Source: an uncultured Eggerthellaceae bacterium | GTDB taxonomy: Bacteria; Actinomycetota; Coriobacteriia; Coriobacteriales; Eggerthellaceae | Assembly: GCA_947566075.1 (NCBI GenBank) | Contig: CANOIM010000008.1 | Location: forward strand, 24,244 to 88,243 | Reading direction: 5' to 3' | DNA length: 64,000 nucleotides | In this document: positions 56,438 to 64,000 of the stretch, piece by piece | Layout: every line of letters begins with the position of its first letter | Numbering within the stretch: position 1 is the first letter of the stretch | The notes under the pieces: generated by a model | Seen by the model: the letters and a program-made list of their open reading frames with translations, nothing else | The model's database searches: none | Told to the model about the DNA's origin: nothing | Position numbers and translations under genes: made by a program

Positions 56438-57210
56438 CAGAGACCACCGAACCGTCTGTCCCTATCCTGATAATCCAACAGGCACCGCAGGAGCTCATAG
56501 CGATCGAAATCAGGCCAGAGGACATCAGTGCAGATGAGCTCAGCATAGGCAGCCTGCCAGAGCAGGAAGTTGGAGAGGCGCATCTCTCCGCTGGTGCGGA
56601 TGATGAGCTCAGGGTCAGGCACATCAGCGGTATAGAGCTTCTCGGCGAAGGCGCGTTCATCGATGCTGTCAAGAGCGAAGGAGCTCCCGGCCGATGACGC
56701 CTCCTGGGCCAGCAGCCTTGCCGCGTGGACGATCTCATTCCGGCTACCGTAGTTCACCGCCACCACCAGCGTCATGCCCTCATTGCCCCGGGTCTGCTCC
56801 CAAGCCTCTTCGAAGGCCTGGCGCGTGGCTTCGGGCAGCGCCGACATATCACCGATGGTCATGACGCGCACACCCTCTTCATCCAGGGCATCCACTTCCG
56901 CCAACATGGTTTGGGCGAAGAGTTCCATGAGCCCGTCCACTTCGTCTTCAGGGCGCTTCCAGTTCTCCGTTGAGAACGAATAGATGGTGAGATACTGCAC
57001 GCCCAGATCAGAGGCCGTGCGGATGGTCTCCCGCACCGCTTCGATACCTGCCTTATGACCACGCAGGCGGTTCATCATGCGCTTCTTCGCCCAGCGGCCA
57101 TTCCCGTCCATGATGACGGCGACATGCTGGGGAATGCGCCCATGATCAAGGGCCTCAGGGGAAAGCCCCTTTGGCGGATCAGGAAATATGTCTTCTAGTC
57201 CTTTATTCAA
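56437..57210 (-). CDS. uppS: isoprenyl (undecaprenyl) diphosphate synthase
   Basis: The 257-residue cis-prenyltransferase makes the lipid carrier for wall glycans. It has HVAVIMDGNGRWAKKRMMNRLRGHKAGIEAVRE (catalytic Asp in MDGNGRW), LTIYSFSTENWKRPEDEVDGLM, VAVNYGSRNEIV, and PDPELIIRTSGEMRLSNFLLWQAAYAELICTDVLWPDF. It sits 30 nt after frr. Confidence 0.97.
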   Translation of the reverse strand: MNKGLEDIFPDPPKGLSPEALDHGRIPQHVAVIMDGNGRWAKKRMMNRLRGHKAGIEAVRETIRTASDLGVQYLTIYSFSTENWKRPEDEVDGLMELFAQTMLAEVDALDEEGVRVMTIGDMSALPEATRQAFEEAWEQTRGNEGMTLVVAVNYGSRNEIVHAARLLAQEASSAGSSFALDSIDERAFAEKLYTADVPDPELIIRTSGEMRLSNFLLWQAAYAELICTDVLWPDFDRYELLRCLLDYQDRDRRFGGL

Positions 57211-57240
57211 CTTTCCAGGGGATGACGATGGGCAGATACC

Positions 57241-57804
57241 CTAGACCTCCATGATATCTGCTTCCTTTTTCTTCAGTGCCTCATCCACCGAAGCAATGTG
57301 GGCATCGGTCATCTTCTGGACCTGCTCCTCAGCCCGGCGCCCCTCATCCTCAGGGAGCCCATCGTTCTTCTGGGCCTTCTCTATGTCCGCATTGGCATCA
57401 CGACGCGCATTGCGAATGGCCACACGGCACTCCTCCGCATACTTGCTGCACATCTTCGCCAGTTCACGACGGCGCTCTTCAGTGAGGGCTGGGAACGGCA
57501 GCCGGATGACAGACCCGTCATTGTTCGGCGTGACGCCCAGATCGCTTTCCAGGATGGCCCGTTCGATATCCTTCAAGGAGGACTTATCCCAGGGTTCGAT
57601 CACCAGCAGATGGGCATCCGGGCTCTTGATGCCCGCCATCTGGTTCACTGGCGTGGGAGTGCCGTAGTAGTCAACGGTAATGCGGTCCAACACCATGGCG
57701 TTCGCACGCCCCGTGCGCACGCTGGCGAAGTTGTCATGGAGCGCGGAGAGGGAACGATCCATGCGCTCTTCCACCTTCAATAAGATCTCATCTACGTCTG
57801 CCAT
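57241..57804 (-). CDS. frr: ribosome recycling factor
   Basis: The 187-residue protein has the usual start VDEILLKVEERMDRSLSALHDNFASVRTGRANAMVLDRI, a central YYGTPTPVNQMAGIKSPDAHLLVIEPWD, and VIRLPFPALTEERRRELAKM. It splits ribosomes after termination with EF-G. Full length, with GAAAGGCGGTACC before the ATG. Confidence 0.97.
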   Translation of the reverse strand: MADVDEILLKVEERMDRSLSALHDNFASVRTGRANAMVLDRITVDYYGTPTPVNQMAGIKSPDAHLLVIEPWDKSSLKDIERAILESDLGVTPNNDGSVIRLPFPALTEERRRELAKMCSKYAEECRVAIRNARRDANADIEKAQKNDGLPEDEGRRAEEQVQKMTDAHIASVDEALKKKEADIMEV

Positions 57805-57888
57805 GCTCAGGTACCGCCTTTCTTGAAATGAGCACCGAGGCCTATCTGCCGGGGGCTCTCCTAGCCTACTCTTGCGAAGGGATACGGG

Positions 57889-58626
57889 TCACTGAGCGCC
57901 CACCCCATCCGAATACACCACGGTTCCGATGCTCTCCCCCTGAAGGGCGCGCTTGATGTTGCCCCGCTGGGTGAGGTCGAACACGATCATGGGGATGTCA
58001 TTATCCATGCACAGCGACGTTGCCGTGGCGTCCATGACGTTGAGCCCCTGGCTCAGCACCTCCATGTAGGTGATGTTGTCGTAGCGCCGCGCGTCGGCAT
58101 TCTGCTTCGGATCAGAATCATAGACGCCGTCCACCTTCGTAGCCTTCATGAGGCAATCCACATCCAGCTCGCACGCCCTGAGCGCCGCAGTGGTATCAGT
58201 GGTGAAGTAGGGATTGCCGGTGCCTGCCGCCAAGATGACCACGCGACCCTTCTCCAGATGGCGCACGGCCCTGCGGCGAATGTAGGGTTCGCTGACCTCT
58301 TGCATGTTGATGGCGCTCTGCACCCTTGAGAAGATTCCATGACGCTCGAAGGCATCTTGAAGGGCCAACGCGTTCATCACCGTGGCCAGCATGCCAATGT
58401 AGTCAGCTTGGGCGCGATCCATGCCTTCAGCGGATCCGGAAAGGCCGCGGAAGATATTGCCGCCGCCCACGACCACAGCCAACTGCACCCCGTCTTCGAC
58501 GATCTCTGCGATCTGCTCAGCTAAGTCATCCACCACTTTCGGATCGATGCCATAGCCCAGATCCCCTGCGAGCGCCTCACCGGAAAGCTTGAGGAGCACG
58601 CGATCGTATTCGTATCCGTCAGACAT
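57889..58626 (-). CDS. pyrH: UMP kinase
   Basis: The start at 58626 (MSDGYEYDRVLLKLSGEAL) is chosen on family length (245 residues) with GAGAGGACG upstream. Motifs: LLKLSGEALAGD, LAVVVGGGNIFRG, DYIGMLATVMNALALQDAFE, VVILAAGTGNPYFTTDTTAALRA and ATKVDGVYDSDPK. It phosphorylates UMP in pyrimidine synthesis. Confidence 0.96.
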   Translation of the reverse strand: MSDGYEYDRVLLKLSGEALAGDLGYGIDPKVVDDLAEQIAEIVEDGVQLAVVVGGGNIFRGLSGSAEGMDRAQADYIGMLATVMNALALQDAFERHGIFSRVQSAINMQEVSEPYIRRRAVRHLEKGRVVILAAGTGNPYFTTDTTAALRACELDVDCLMKATKVDGVYDSDPKQNADARRYDNITYMEVLSQGLNVMDATATSLCMDNDIPMIVFDLTQRGNIKRALQGESIGTVVYSDGVGAQ

Positions 58627-58720
58627 GACCTGTATCGTCCTCTCGCCCAAGGTCTCTATGAACGGATACATGATACCCGAATGGGCGAAGGTGGCACGCG
58701 GGCACGCCCTAAGAATGAGG

Positions 58721-58743
58721 AAAGGCGGGCATCGCCCGCCTTT
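58721..58743 (-). terminator. terminator after htrA
   Basis: AAAGGCGGGC and GCCCGCCTTT form a perfect 10-bp stem with a 3-nt loop, 20 nt after the htrA stop on the minus strand. Confidence 0.85.
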
Positions 58744-58763
58744 CGTTGCCTGACCTTAGTTGC

Positions 58764-60284
58764 TTACCTGCCGAACAGGTCATTCAGATCAAGGGTCCCT
58801 GACCCTCCGTTCGAGCCGCTTCCCAGGCCGCCGTTCTGCTGTTGCTGTTGTTGCAGCCTTTGGGCTGCCTTCTCCTTCTGAGAGGCCTCATCGGATCCCA
58901 AGGTCACCTGGAAGTCCTTCGTCTCGCCATCGCGGTTCACGGTGATGGTCACCGTATCTCCGGGCGCCTTCGTGCGCACATCCATCATCAGATCGCTTGC
59001 CGATGACACCTTCTGACCATCGAAAGCGGTGATGATGTCACCCTTTTCGATGCCCGCTGCCGCAGCGCCGCTACCCTCGATGACGTTGGAGACATAGGCG
59101 CCTTCGCTGGCAGAGAAGCCGTAGCGCTCAGCGATGGAGGCGTTCACATTGGAGAGGTTCACGCCCAACTGCGCATGGGTGGGCTCTTTACCAGCGATGA
59201 TGTCCTTGGCAAGGCCGATGGCGTAGTTGGAGGGGATGGCGAACCCGACGCCTGAGTAGTTGCCTGAATAGCTGGTAATGAGCGTATTGATGCCTACGAG
59301 CTGCCCGTCATCATTGACCAAGGCGCCCCCGGAGTTGCCCGGGTTGATGGCCGCATCGGTCTGGATCAGGTTCGGGTAGATGACCACCTCATCGGACTGG
59401 CCGGTGTACTGGGATTGGTCCATGATCTGAGAGCGGCTGGTGGCGGAGATGATCCCCGTGGCCACCGATTGCTCCAGGCCGAAGGGGCTGCCGATGGACA
59501 TGACCCATTGACCGATCTTGATGGCATCAGAGTCAGCCACCTCGATGGGCGTGAGATCGGTCACATCCTTTGCCTTCAGCACGGCCACATCAGAGCTGGC
59601 GTCAGTCCCCACGAGCTCAGCCTCATAGGTATTGCCCTCGATGACCACTTCGAAGCGAGAGCCGCCCGAGACCACATGGTTGTTGGTGATGATGTAGCCA
59701 TCCGCTGAGAGCACCACGCCACTGCCCAAACCGGCAGCAGTCTCGCCCTGGTCAGCGTTGCCGCCGTAGAAATAGTCATAGAGCGGGTCCCCCGATGAAG
59801 CGGCCCCTTCGCTGAAGACATTGATGGAGGCTACGGAGGGCAGGCACTTGTCCGCCACGGCTTCCGCCAAAGTGGCCTCAGCTTCCGTGGCCTCGATGCT
59901 GCCCGCAACGGAAGATCCCAGGTTGATGTCAGTGGAGGAACGGTTGAACACCCCCGCCGCCCCCGCTATGCCGAAGGCCAGCACGCAGGCGATGGCCGCA
60001 CCGGCGAAGCCCAGAAGGAACGTCTTCCCCGAGGAGGGCTTGACCTGGGCAGCAGCCTTGGGGGCGGGAGCGGGGGCCGGAACGCCTTGGGGACGCGTGG
60101 CTTGCTCAGAAGCAGGCTGGGGCGCTGGCTGCGGCTGCGCCGCAGGTTGCTGTGCATGCTGGGCGTGCTGCGGCTGCGGAGCAGCTTGAGGCTGGGGCAC
60201 GCCATAGGCTTCATGATAGCTTGAGGATGTTGACCCCTGAGCGGGGGGATGAGGGGCATTCTGGCCGTAAGGGTTCTCGGTCAT
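58764..60284 (-). CDS. HtrA/DegP-type membrane-anchored serine protease
   Basis: The 506-residue protein has a Pro/Gln/Ala-rich cytoplasmic N-terminus (about 1-85), one membrane helix (TFLLGFAGAAIACVLAFGIAGAAGVF, about 88-113), a trypsin-like domain with the triad in TNNHVVSGG (His), DASSDVAVL (Asp) and NPGNSGGALV (Ser), and one PDZ domain (about 370-460; GSGAAAAGIEKGDIITAFDGQKV). The tail is a Gln run then Gly/Ser. It handles misfolded exported proteins. AAGGAGAAGAGCC precedes the ATG. It lies upstream of pyrH where rpsB-tsf is more usual. Confidence 0.94.
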   Translation of the reverse strand: MTENPYGQNAPHPPAQGSTSSSYHEAYGVPQPQAAPQPQHAQHAQQPAAQPQPAPQPASEQATRPQGVPAPAPAPKAAAQVKPSSGKTFLLGFAGAAIACVLAFGIAGAAGVFNRSSTDINLGSSVAGSIEATEAEATLAEAVADKCLPSVASINVFSEGAASSGDPLYDYFYGGNADQGETAAGLGSGVVLSADGYIITNNHVVSGGSRFEVVIEGNTYEAELVGTDASSDVAVLKAKDVTDLTPIEVADSDAIKIGQWVMSIGSPFGLEQSVATGIISATSRSQIMDQSQYTGQSDEVVIYPNLIQTDAAINPGNSGGALVNDDGQLVGINTLITSYSGNYSGVGFAIPSNYAIGLAKDIIAGKEPTHAQLGVNLSNVNASIAERYGFSASEGAYVSNVIEGSGAAAAGIEKGDIITAFDGQKVSSASDLMMDVRTKAPGDTVTITVNRDGETKDFQVTLGSDEASQKEKAAQRLQQQQQQNGGLGSGSNGGSGTLDLNDLFGR

Positions 60285-60379
60285 GGCTCTTCTCCTTTCG
60301 AATGTGCTGGAGAGAACCTACCACGGCTTCAACGCGCGCAAGCGGGGAACAGCGAATCGTCACGTTCGCTTTACGAAAA

Positions 60380-60395
60380 TACACCGGATGGTGTA
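60380..60395. promoter_or_regulatory. palindrome between the ABC operon and htrA
   Basis: TACACC-GGAT-GGTGTA is a perfect 6-bp inverted repeat about 95 nt upstream of htrA. On the minus strand TTTTCG follows, so it could be the ABC operon's terminator or an operator for htrA. Confidence 0.4.
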
Positions 60396-60438
60396 CATCC
60401 AGCGGGCTAGGCCCGAATGACCTCATCCGCCTGACCGA

Positions 60439-61665
60439 TCATACCGCCTCGGCGGCGCGGTTGCCACCGGCGTCAGCGGTCTGGGTGCGCAGCTTCCCTG
60501 CCAGAGCTGCCACGGCGAAGAATGCCGCGGAGAACAGCACTAGAACTCCCAGACACAGGAACACCTCCCCCAAAGCAGCAGCATCGGGCACGGCCGGAAT
60601 ATGGGCTGACAACTGGCAGGCCCGTGAATACCAGTAACCAGGGAGCCATTGGGCCGCTTGGGCCACTTCCGGCGTCATCAGATCCAGGGATATCCAGGCT
60701 CCTCCCAGGAACGACACCACCATACCTGAGATGTTGCCCACGGCATTGCACACCATGGCGTTGGCCCCCACAGATCCCAACAGGAAGCCCAAACCCAAGG
60801 GCACCAGGCAGTAGGCCAGCATGCATAAGGCGCTGAGGGCCAGCCCTACCGGTGCGATCTGCGCCACGGCATTGGGGAAGGCCAGAAGCCCCAGGCAGAA
60901 CGTCCACGCCCAGGCCGCAAGCGTGACCACGGCGCAGGCTAAGGCCAGCTGCACGTTGTAGGACCCGTAGGTGAGCGGCGACGCCAGGTTGCGTCGGCGC
61001 ACGTCGGCACGGCCCATGGTGGTGGTCAGCAAGCCCACGCACACCACGATGCCAGCGAACAGCGTGTAAGTGCTCCACTGCAGGTAGAACACGAACCGGT
61101 CAGCTTCGCTCACCGCCGAGGGGATGTCCAGTAGATGAGCCTTTGACTCCTGGGCGGCTAGGTCCTTCGCCTCGGCCACGGCGTCTTCTGGCGAAAGCTG
61201 CGGGTCAGCAGCGCAGAGCGCCCGCACCAGCCCCAGGTAGCTGTTCACCGCCTGGTCCACGAAGACGCCCTTCGCCGCGTAATAGCTGTACACGGTCTCA
61301 AGCTCAGGGAGCGCTTCGCCCGTGCGAGCGGCGCTGACGAAGCCGCTGCCGAAGCCCTCGGGTATGATCAGCAGGTAATGGACCTGCCCCTTCGCCGCCG
61401 CGTCCTGGATGGCCACCTTCTCGTCCGGCACGTCCACAGCCTCCCCCTGCACCGCAAGCACGTCGGCCACCGCCTGGGATAGCACGCTTCCGTCGCGGTC
61501 GATGACGGCGTAGTCGTAGGCGGGCCGCTCGTAGTCCTGGGACGTATTCCCGAAATCGAAGCTGACCGCCATGAACAGGCCCATGAAGCTCAGGCCCACG
61601 ATGTAGACGAGGGGGAAGACCAGGTTCCCCTTCAGGATATGCAGGGCGCACTTAAAGACTTGCAT
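60439..61665 (-). CDS. ABC-2-type transporter permease, second subunit
   Basis: The 408-residue protein has one N-terminal membrane helix (NLVFPLVYIVGLSFMGLFMAVSF), a large extracytoplasmic domain (about 40-190) and five or six C-terminal helices, the YhgE/ABC2_membrane_3 layout. It overlaps the other permease by 14 nt and would form the membrane heterodimer of the exporter. Confidence 0.86.
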   Translation of the reverse strand: MQVFKCALHILKGNLVFPLVYIVGLSFMGLFMAVSFDFGNTSQDYERPAYDYAVIDRDGSVLSQAVADVLAVQGEAVDVPDEKVAIQDAAAKGQVHYLLIIPEGFGSGFVSAARTGEALPELETVYSYYAAKGVFVDQAVNSYLGLVRALCAADPQLSPEDAVAEAKDLAAQESKAHLLDIPSAVSEADRFVFYLQWSTYTLFAGIVVCVGLLTTTMGRADVRRRNLASPLTYGSYNVQLALACAVVTLAAWAWTFCLGLLAFPNAVAQIAPVGLALSALCMLAYCLVPLGLGFLLGSVGANAMVCNAVGNISGMVVSFLGGAWISLDLMTPEVAQAAQWLPGYWYSRACQLSAHIPAVPDAAALGEVFLCLGVLVLFSAAFFAVAALAGKLRTQTADAGGNRAAEAV

Positions 61666-62854
61666 AGCGATGCCTCCGAAGGGAATGGGCGGACAAGCAG
61701 AACAGGATGAGCGCCATCAGCAGGAGGATGGCCAGGTGGGCCGCCAAGGGCGCGTAGGTGTCGTAGTACATGATGCTGTAGAAGGCCTGGGCTATCTGCG
61801 AGGCCGGGTTCACCACGTCCACGATGGGCGCGTTCTTGGAGATCATGTCGGCCAGTTCCATGGTGGGCTGGCCGTACAGCCCCGCGAACAGCGACGAGAA
61901 GCACACGATGCCGGTCAGGATGCCGTTCTTGGCTGATTCAGGCAGGCGCGGGATGGCAGAGATGGCGCATCCCAGCGCCGTGGCCATGAGCGACGAGGTG
62001 CCAATGGCCACCAGGCAGGCACCGTCGCGGCCGCCGAAATCCACTCCGGCCACGAACCGCATGTAAATATATGTGAGGACCAAACAGGCGAAGGTGACGC
62101 ACCAGCTGGCGGCGATGGTAGCCGCCACGGTACGACCGTGGGACGTGGCGCCCAGCGCCCGGCGCGCGCCCAAGGCCGACGTGTCCGGCTTCAGGCGCTG
62201 GCAAGCCACCAGACCCAGCGTGCCGCCGAACAGGGCGGCCATGCCCAACAGGGCGAAGTAGAACCGCACCGTTTCTTTGGGCTGGTTCTCGGTCACCTTT
62301 ACCTGCACCGTGGCCTTAATGGGCTGGAACAATGACGCAACGAAGGCTGGATCGGCGAAGGCAGCCGGGTTACTGCGCTGGATGCTCTGGAATAGCGCGC
62401 GGTTAGCCACGTATTCGTCCATGGCCATGACCACCAGCGACGATTCCAGTCCTTCCGTGCCGGACATGGATGCGGCGCCCACCACATGGGTCTGGGGAAC
62501 GCCGTCTACCAGTTCCACGTAGCCAGCGAAGGGGCTTTCGCCGTCCTGGCTGTCAACCACCAGGCGCTCGGCCTCATCGGCGCTGGCAGCGTAGGTGATG
62601 TTGAACAGGGCGCCATCTTCGCCATCGTCTTCAGCTGCCACGGCCTCAAGGAAGGCATCGAACGGGGCTGCTTCCGCAGAGCCGTTCGGGTCAACCACCA
62701 CCAAAGGCACCGGATCCAATTCAGCCATGTCCTCCAACGGAGCGAACATGAGCATGAACACAGTGGAGAGGATCAGCGGGAACCCCAGCGCCCACACCAG
62801 CAGGCCCGGCATGCGCAACAGTTCCAGCAACGTGTATTTGAAGGTGTTCACCAT
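61652..62854 (-). CDS. ABC-2-type transporter permease, first subunit
   Basis: The 400-residue protein has the same layout as its neighbour: helix 1 (MPGLLVWALGFPLILSTVFMLMFAP), an external domain to about 190, and six helices after FYFALLGMAALFGGTLGLVAC. The external acidic loop (AAEDDGEDGALF) may bind substrate. It begins 16 nt after the ATPase gene. Confidence 0.86.
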   Translation of the reverse strand: MVNTFKYTLLELLRMPGLLVWALGFPLILSTVFMLMFAPLEDMAELDPVPLVVVDPNGSAEAAPFDAFLEAVAAEDDGEDGALFNITYAASADEAERLVVDSQDGESPFAGYVELVDGVPQTHVVGAASMSGTEGLESSLVVMAMDEYVANRALFQSIQRSNPAAFADPAFVASLFQPIKATVQVKVTENQPKETVRFYFALLGMAALFGGTLGLVACQRLKPDTSALGARRALGATSHGRTVAATIAASWCVTFACLVLTYIYMRFVAGVDFGGRDGACLVAIGTSSLMATALGCAISAIPRLPESAKNGILTGIVCFSSLFAGLYGQPTMELADMISKNAPIVDVVNPASQIAQAFYSIMYYDTYAPLAAHLAILLLMALILFCLSAHSLRRHRYASL

Positions 62855-62870
62855 GGGTCTCGCACCTGCC

Positions 62871-63806
62871 TTAATCCCTCAGCTCGCGGCCGGTGATCTC
62901 TAGGAACACGTCGTTCAGCGTGGGCGGTTCGGCCCAGATGCGCCCCGGCGCGATGCGCGCCTTGGAAAGCTCCCCCAGCACATCGGCCACGTTGTGCTCA
63001 CCGTTCTCGCAGGTTACTTCCAGGCGGCCGTCCCCGTAGGCCGCGCGGATGGCGTGGGGCAGCGCCTGGATGCGCAACAGCGCCGCTTCGCTCACGTCGG
63101 CCTCGATCACGATCTTCTCACCCGCAGCCACGATGGCCTTCAGCTCCTCATTGGTGCCGCAAGCCAGTGTGCGGCCCTTATCCATGATCATGATGCGCGT
63201 GCAGATCTCCTCCACCTCCTCCATGTAGTGGCTGGTGTAGACGATGGTGGAGCCTTCCGCGTTCATGCGCTTGATGCCTTCCAGGATGGAGGCGCGGCTC
63301 TGCGGGTCCACGGCCACGGTGGGCTCGTCGAAGAAGACGAGCTGGGGCCGGTGCGCGATGCCGCAGGCGATGTTCAGGCGGCGCAGCAGACCGCCCGAGA
63401 GCTTCTTCGGCCGGGCGCGCGCGTAGTCTTCCAGGCCCACGAAGCTGATGGCATCCTTCACCATCTCGCGCCGCTCGGCCTTGTTGGGCACGTATAGGCC
63501 GCAGAAGTAGTCGATGTTCTCGGCCACGGTGAGCTCTTCGAATACGGCCACGTTCTGCGGCACCACCCCGATGCGCCGCTTCAGATCGTAGCTGGTCTGG
63601 GTCATGGGCTGTCCGAACAGCCGTATCTCCCCTTTGTCGTAGGTCAACAGCTGCAGGATGCAGTTGATGGCTGTGGTCTTGCCGCTGCCGTTGGGGCCCA
63701 GAAGCCCGAATATCTCACCGGGCGCTATTTCTAGGGAGAAGTGGTCTAGGGCCACCACGCCGTCGTAGCGCTTCACCAGGTTCTTCACCGAAACGATCCC
63801 GTCCAC
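62871..63806 (-). CDS. ABC transporter ATP-binding protein, DrrA/CcmA-like
   Basis: The 311-residue ATPase has Walker A GPNGSGKTTAIN (about residues 37-48), Q-loop VVPQNVAVFEELT, signature LSGGLLRRLNIA, Walker B LVFFDEPTVAVDP and the H-loop TSHYMEEVEE, plus the C-terminal regulatory domain common in drug or lipid exporters. It energises the two downstream permeases. The substrate cannot be told from sequence. Confidence 0.93.
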   Translation of the reverse strand: MDGIVSVKNLVKRYDGVVALDHFSLEIAPGEIFGLLGPNGSGKTTAINCILQLLTYDKGEIRLFGQPMTQTSYDLKRRIGVVPQNVAVFEELTVAENIDYFCGLYVPNKAERREMVKDAISFVGLEDYARARPKKLSGGLLRRLNIACGIAHRPQLVFFDEPTVAVDPQSRASILEGIKRMNAEGSTIVYTSHYMEEVEEICTRIMIMDKGRTLACGTNEELKAIVAAGEKIVIEADVSEAALLRIQALPHAIRAAYGDGRLEVTCENGEHNVADVLGELSKARIAPGRIWAEPPTLNDVFLEITGRELRD

Positions 63807-63895
63807 AGGCTGCTCCTTCTGATGGCTTCGGAGGGGAAGCTCTTCCTTCTATCCGCTGTGAGCCATTCTTGCAAACCACCCGCGAACCGCAAGGG

Positions 63896-63969
63896 TGACA
63901 TTTGTCACTGATGCACAGAAATAGCCTTTGAACAGGCATTCTATACCTTAATTGACAAAGCAAACGCAA
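63896..63969 (-). promoter_or_regulatory. promoter and operator-like palindrome for the ABC operon
   Basis: Minus-strand TTGCGT (63969-63964), 18 bp, then TATAGA (63945-63940) is a plausible promoter. Thirty-two nt downstream of it, TGACA-TT-TGTCA (63896-63907) is a perfect 5-bp inverted repeat that could block transcription when bound. The rest of 63807-64000 shows no gene. Confidence 0.45.
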
Positions 63970-64000
63970 CGCTTGTTGCATTCAGTATGGCAGAGAACCA

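Noticed and set aside
58836..58860. CAG-type trinucleotide run near the htrA 3' end
   Set aside because: It encodes the Gln-rich tail of the protease; too short and embedded in coding sequence to treat as a separate repeat.
1..64000. CRISPR array or prophage
   Set aside because: No regularly spaced direct repeats and no phage structural, integrase or lysis genes were seen.

Overview
The window reads as a stretch of a high-GC chromosome from an anaerobic member of the Eggerthellaceae/Coriobacteriia. This is inferred from gene content, not from a search: two loci built around molybdopterin enzymes of the hydroxytransferase/hydratase/catechol-dehydroxylase type, a Tat plus HypA/HypB operon, a menaquinone methyltransferase, formate-tetrahydrofolate ligase, and a very large LPXTG surface protein with VaFE-type repeats. 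No rRNA, tRNA, CRISPR array or prophage was seen.

Region 1-1.8 kb is a mobile/defence edge: a REP-associated tyrosine transposase bracketed by inverted 27-nt hairpin repeats, a YefM-YoeB toxin-antitoxin pair with a clear operator, and a 30-nt remnant of the 3' end of a copA gene. Region 1.8-11.9 kb is a one-direction catabolic cluster under a TetR-type regulator: a pyrogallol/phloroglucinol-transhydroxylase-like Mo large subunit, its three-cluster Fe-S partner with a C-terminal beta domain, an MCFRP zinc-ribbon protein, two VOC proteins, two short-chain dehydrogenases, an MFS carrier, a hypothetical protein and a SlyD-like isomerase. It probably remodels a polyhydroxylated aromatic or a similar plant or host compound.

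Region 12-30.6 kb is mostly household: an AraC-GNAT fusion regulator with a MATE pump, an AAA/DUF4143 ATPase between inverted repeats, CopA, FolC, Hpf, NhaA, RarA, a RelB/PIN toxin-antitoxin pair, and a long minus-strand operon (degenerate amidohydrolase, small membrane protein, TatA/B, TatC, HypA, HypB, NadE, GalU), with MenG divergent. Region 30.6-36.8 kb holds coaX-fhs-tsaE and a fused tsaB-rimI-tsaD gene, then a divergent OmpR-type response regulator.

Region 36.8-43.4 kb is the second accessory island. It has a REP-like 31-bp inverted repeat, a TipA-like MerR regulator with a 19-bp-spaced operator, a zinc-ribbon protein coupled to a TetR regulator, an MFS carrier, an acetylene-hydratase-like Mo enzyme in which the catalytic Asp position is His, a helix-hairpin-helix mini-protein and a second MCFRP zinc-ribbon protein. 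It mirrors the first Mo locus in parts.

Region 43.4-60.3 kb is the conserved htrA-pyrH-frr-uppS-cdsA-dxr ... rseP-ispG-proS set plus rlmB and a NYN-domain gene. A 4.5-kb surface-protein gene on the opposite strand splits it between dxr and rseP. The RseP homologue lacks a PDZ domain and carries a winged-helix-like insert. Region 60.4-64 kb is a drug/lipid-type ABC exporter operon with an operator-like palindrome upstream.

Starts were moved from the longest open frame wherever a Shine-Dalgarno site or family length favoured an internal start; each case is stated. Functions are inferred from recognisable motifs and remembered family sequences, not from database searches.
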